From: Kiritimatiellia bacterium
GTDB lineage: Bacteria > Verrucomicrobiota > Kiritimatiellia > RFP12 > UBA1067
Length of the DNA: 64,000 bases
Direction: 5' to 3'
Assembly (NCBI GenBank): GCA_017454745.1
Contig: JAFTCL010000046.1
Span: 1-64,000, forward strand
Position numbers and translations under genes: made by a program. Positions 61,842 to 64,000 of the stretch are shown here, one piece after another (the first letter of the stretch is position 1; each line of letters opens with the position of its first letter). The notes below the pieces were generated by a model, which made no database searches, was not told the origin of the DNA, and was given only the letters and a program-made list of their open reading frames with translations.

Positions 61842-63284
61842 ATGTTTCAGATGAATCGTCGCAGTTTCGTCAAAGGAGCCGCGCTCGCGGTCTCGTCCTT
61901 CGCTGTCAACGGGTGTGTCGAGGACACTTATCCGTCAGTATCCCGTTCCGTGGCCCCGAAGTTCCGCGACGCCAAAGAAAAAATAAAAATCGGCGTGGTG
62001 GGCGTTGGCGGCAAGGGCTGGTCGGACTGGACCCCGATGTTCGACAATGGCGAAGATATCGTGGCGTTGTGCGATGTCGACCGCAAACCGGTTGAACGGG
62101 CCTTGAAGTACATCTCCGACCGTCGCGGAGCCGAATACGCGGCAAAGGTTAAGTGTTACAGCGACTACCGCTTGATGCTCGACGAGTGCGGCAAAATTTG
62201 CGACGCCGTGACCGTCTCCACCCCGGACCACACCCACGGCCCCGCCGCCATCCGCGCCATGCGCCAAGGGTGCCACGTTTACGTCCAGAAGCCGCTGGTC
62301 CGCACGATTTGGGAGGCGCACTATTTCGAGAAAGTCGCCAAGGAGTGCGGCGTGGTCACCCAAATGGGCAACCAGGGCAGCGCGAATTCCGGGCTTCGCC
62401 GCAATGTCGAGGTTTTGCAGGCCGGGGTGCTTGGCAAGATGACCGAGGTGCACGTGTGGACCAACCGCCCGATTTGGCCGCAGGGCATCCTCCGTCCCGA
62501 CGGGTCTGACCCGATTCCGGAGAATCTGGATTGGAACAGCTGGATCGGTACCGCCCCGATGCGCCCCTATAAGCAGGGGGTTTACCATACTTTCAAGTGG
62601 CGCGGATTCTTCGATTTCGGCACCGGCGCGTTCGGCGATATGGCTTGCCACACCATGAACGTTCCGTTCCGCGGATTGAAGCTCGGCGCAGTCGAGAGCG
62701 TGGAGTGCGTGAAGATCGAGGGCAACGTGGTTGACGGACGGGTCAATGACGACACCTATCCCAGCAAGAGCATTGTGAAGCTGCACTACGCCGCCCGCGA
62801 AGGAATGCCGCCGGTGACGCTCTTCTGGTACGACGGCAACCTCAAGCCGAGCGCGGACATCATGCCTGCGGTGATCAACACGCTTGGTTCGGTGCCGAAC
62901 ACCGGATGCCTGATTATCGGCGACAAAGGCATGATGGTCAGCACTAATGACTACGGCGCCGAAGCCTACGTCGCCCTTAACGGCGAGGCGAAGATGAAGT
63001 CGGTCGCCAAGCATCCGGCTTGCGCGGAAGACGTGATCAAGCCGTTCCTGCCGCGCGCCGCAAAGGGTCACTATCTCGAATTCGTCAACGCGGTCAAGGG
63101 CACCGACCGCTGCTTCTCCGACATCGACGTCTCCATCCCGATGCTGGAGGGAATGCTGGTGGGTTGCATCGGGCAGTGCTTCCCCGGCGAGAAACTCGCC
63201 TGGAATTCCGCCCGCCAGACCTTTGGCAATCGCAAGGCCGATGCCTTGATTACCCCCTATATCCGCAAAGGCTGGGAGTATTAA
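61842..63284 (+). CDS. Tat-exported Gfo/Idh/MocA family oxidoreductase
   Basis: A 480-residue paralogue of the protein at 3973-5337. The N-terminus MFQMNRRSFVKGAALAVSSFAVNGC carries a twin-arginine motif and a possible lipobox Cys. The Rossmann core has VGVGGKGWSD and ALCDVD, then QKPLVRT (Gln instead of the usual Glu before Lys-Pro), NRPIWPQG and KWRGFFDFGTGAFGD. ATG 61842 follows AAGGAGAGGG; a Met at 61851 is possible. Divergent from the XylR-type regulator gene, it is a likely member of the same sugar regulon. Substrate unknown. Confidence 0.9.
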   Translation: MFQMNRRSFVKGAALAVSSFAVNGCVEDTYPSVSRSVAPKFRDAKEKIKIGVVGVGGKGWSDWTPMFDNGEDIVALCDVDRKPVERALKYISDRRGAEYAAKVKCYSDYRLMLDECGKICDAVTVSTPDHTHGPAAIRAMRQGCHVYVQKPLVRTIWEAHYFEKVAKECGVVTQMGNQGSANSGLRRNVEVLQAGVLGKMTEVHVWTNRPIWPQGILRPDGSDPIPENLDWNSWIGTAPMRPYKQGVYHTFKWRGFFDFGTGAFGDMACHTMNVPFRGLKLGAVESVECVKIEGNVVDGRVNDDTYPSKSIVKLHYAAREGMPPVTLFWYDGNLKPSADIMPAVINTLGSVPNTGCLIIGDKGMMVSTNDYGAEAYVALNGEAKMKSVAKHPACAEDVIKPFLPRAAKGHYLEFVNAVKGTDRCFSDIDVSIPMLEGMLVGCIGQCFPGEKLAWNSARQTFGNRKADALITPYIRKGWEY

Positions 63285-63310
63285 TCCCTCCCGGCTCCGG
63301 TTCCGCAAAG

Positions 63311-64000
63311 ATGGGAAAGAACCGCAATTACGCTGTCCGCACCCCGTTGTCGGTTCGCGGCGGCATCCGCGCCCAAGGATCGGCCAGCGCCAATCGCCGG
63401 GTGTGGTGGAGCCGCCGCTGGACGGAAATGATGGAGCGTTTCCATCTCGGGGCCCGCCTGGGCCGCGGACGCAGTTATGCGGTTTCGGGACAGGTTTCGG
63501 AACTTGAAATCGCGCCGGGGCTGGTTTCGGCCCTGGTTCAGGGCGCGTCCAGCGCCCCTTACCGGAGCGAGATCCGGTTGCGCCGGCTCGATGCCGCGGT
63601 ACGCGACCGGATCGCCGGTTTGCTGAAGAGCCGTCCGATATTGCTGGCGCGGCTGGCGGCGGATGAACTTCCATCCGATGTGGAGGAAATTTTCCTTCGC
63701 GAGAAGATGCCGCTTTTCCCCAGCCGCAGGGATGATTTGCGGACTTCTTGCAGCTGCCCGGATTATGCCAATCCCTGCAAACATCTTGCGGCGGTGTGGC
63801 TGCTGCTGGGGGAGGCGTTTGCCAAACGCCCGTCGGTGTTGCTCGCCATCCGGGGGCTGGATCCGGAATCGTTGCTGGGAAAACCTTCCCCTCCCGAACC
63901 CTCGTCGCCGCCGTCAGTCGCCCGCCATTACACCGGGATGCCGGGTTTTTCCGGTTCCGCCGCGCCGTCGGCGGTGCTGGACCGCTTGGGCCCGTTGCCG
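63311..64000 (+). CDS. SWIM zinc-finger protein (3' end outside the window)
   Basis: The frame from ATG 63311 is open for 230 codons to the edge. It has a basic N-terminus (NRRVWWSRRWTEMMERF), a beta region (GRSYAVSGQVSELEIAPGLVSA) and the SWIM motif CSCPDYANPCKHLAAVWLLL (Cys-x-Cys and Cys-x-His zinc ligands near residues 157-169). Such proteins accompany SWI/SNF helicases in many bacteria; the neighbour is outside the window. The ribosome site is weak. It follows the oxidoreductase by 26 bases. Confidence 0.8.
   Translation, partial: MGKNRNYAVRTPLSVRGGIRAQGSASANRRVWWSRRWTEMMERFHLGARLGRGRSYAVSGQVSELEIAPGLVSALVQGASSAPYRSEIRLRRLDAAVRDRIAGLLKSRPILLARLAADELPSDVEEIFLREKMPLFPSRRDDLRTSCSCPDYANPCKHLAAVWLLLGEAFAKRPSVLLAIRGLDPESLLGKPSPPEPSSPPSVARHYTGMPGFSGSAAPSAVLDRLGPLP

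Overview
The window looks like a chromosome segment of a GC-rich, polysaccharide-degrading bacterium of the PVC group, most likely a Kiritimatiellota or Lentisphaerae relative. This is inferred from gene content, not from a marker phylogeny. The signs are many exported glycosidases of plant and host glycans (GH29, GH127/GH43, GH51, GH27, heparinase-like), Tat-exported Gfo/Idh/MocA oxidoreductases, a prepilin-type secreted protein, large cell-surface proteins built from FN3, InlB, BACON and LamG-like modules, and a BioW-type biotin pathway. There is no rRNA, phage, CRISPR array or intact transposase. One tRNA, Gly(TCC), is present.

Layout. 0-5.4 kb (+): small unknown membrane proteins, a GH29 fucosidase and a Tat-exported oxidoreductase. 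5.4-10.7 kb (+): a compact housekeeping run with its own promoter (folD, DUF493, DUF2062, a MalK/UgpC-type ATPase, a methyltransferase and a DUF2723 membrane protein). 10.7-16.6 kb (-): a sugar ABC permease with a very large extracytoplasmic insertion, coupled to a heparinase II/III-like enzyme, then trpB2. 16.7-19.4 kb (-): a pilin-only Flp/Tad cluster. 19.6-25.4 kb (-): an arabinan-type pair, a GH127-GH43 fusion and a GH51. 26.5-32.9 kb (-): a tightly overlapping vitamin operon, bioB-bioD-bioA-bioWF-thi4-thiE, preceded by a TPP riboswitch. 33-34.4 kb (-): corA and infA. 34.8-42.7 kb (+): two large secreted surface proteins. 43-47.4 kb (-): a DUF234-type ATPase island, a small membrane protein, an M24 peptidase and a prepilin. 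47.6-51 kb (+): a lipoprotein oxidoreductase and an ABC-2 exporter pair. 51.1-61.6 kb (-): a second glycan locus (two unclassified glycosidase-like proteins, a LamG-like surface protein, GH27) behind a XylR-type regulator. 61.8-64 kb (+): another Tat oxidoreductase and a truncated SWIM zinc-finger gene.

The most unusual signal is a set of 14 short palindromes between 34.8 and 41.7 kb. Each has 8-10 bp arms around a 2-4 nt loop, and 13 of 14 carry GTAG on one flank, which is the layout of REP elements mobilised by RAYT transposases. Ten lie inside the two surface-protein genes without interrupting the reading frame, so they encode recurrent peptides (VGRVVPNAP, GALGTTRPT, GQAALP, GRAAYPYAA), mostly in linkers and loops. 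The second notable point is that a thiamine pyrophosphate riboswitch stands in front of an operon whose first four genes make biotin.

Start codons were chosen from Shine-Dalgarno spacing and protein homology. Several open frames extend upstream of the real starts, notably bioB (whose extension is the riboswitch), bioA, thiE, infA and the heparinase gene.
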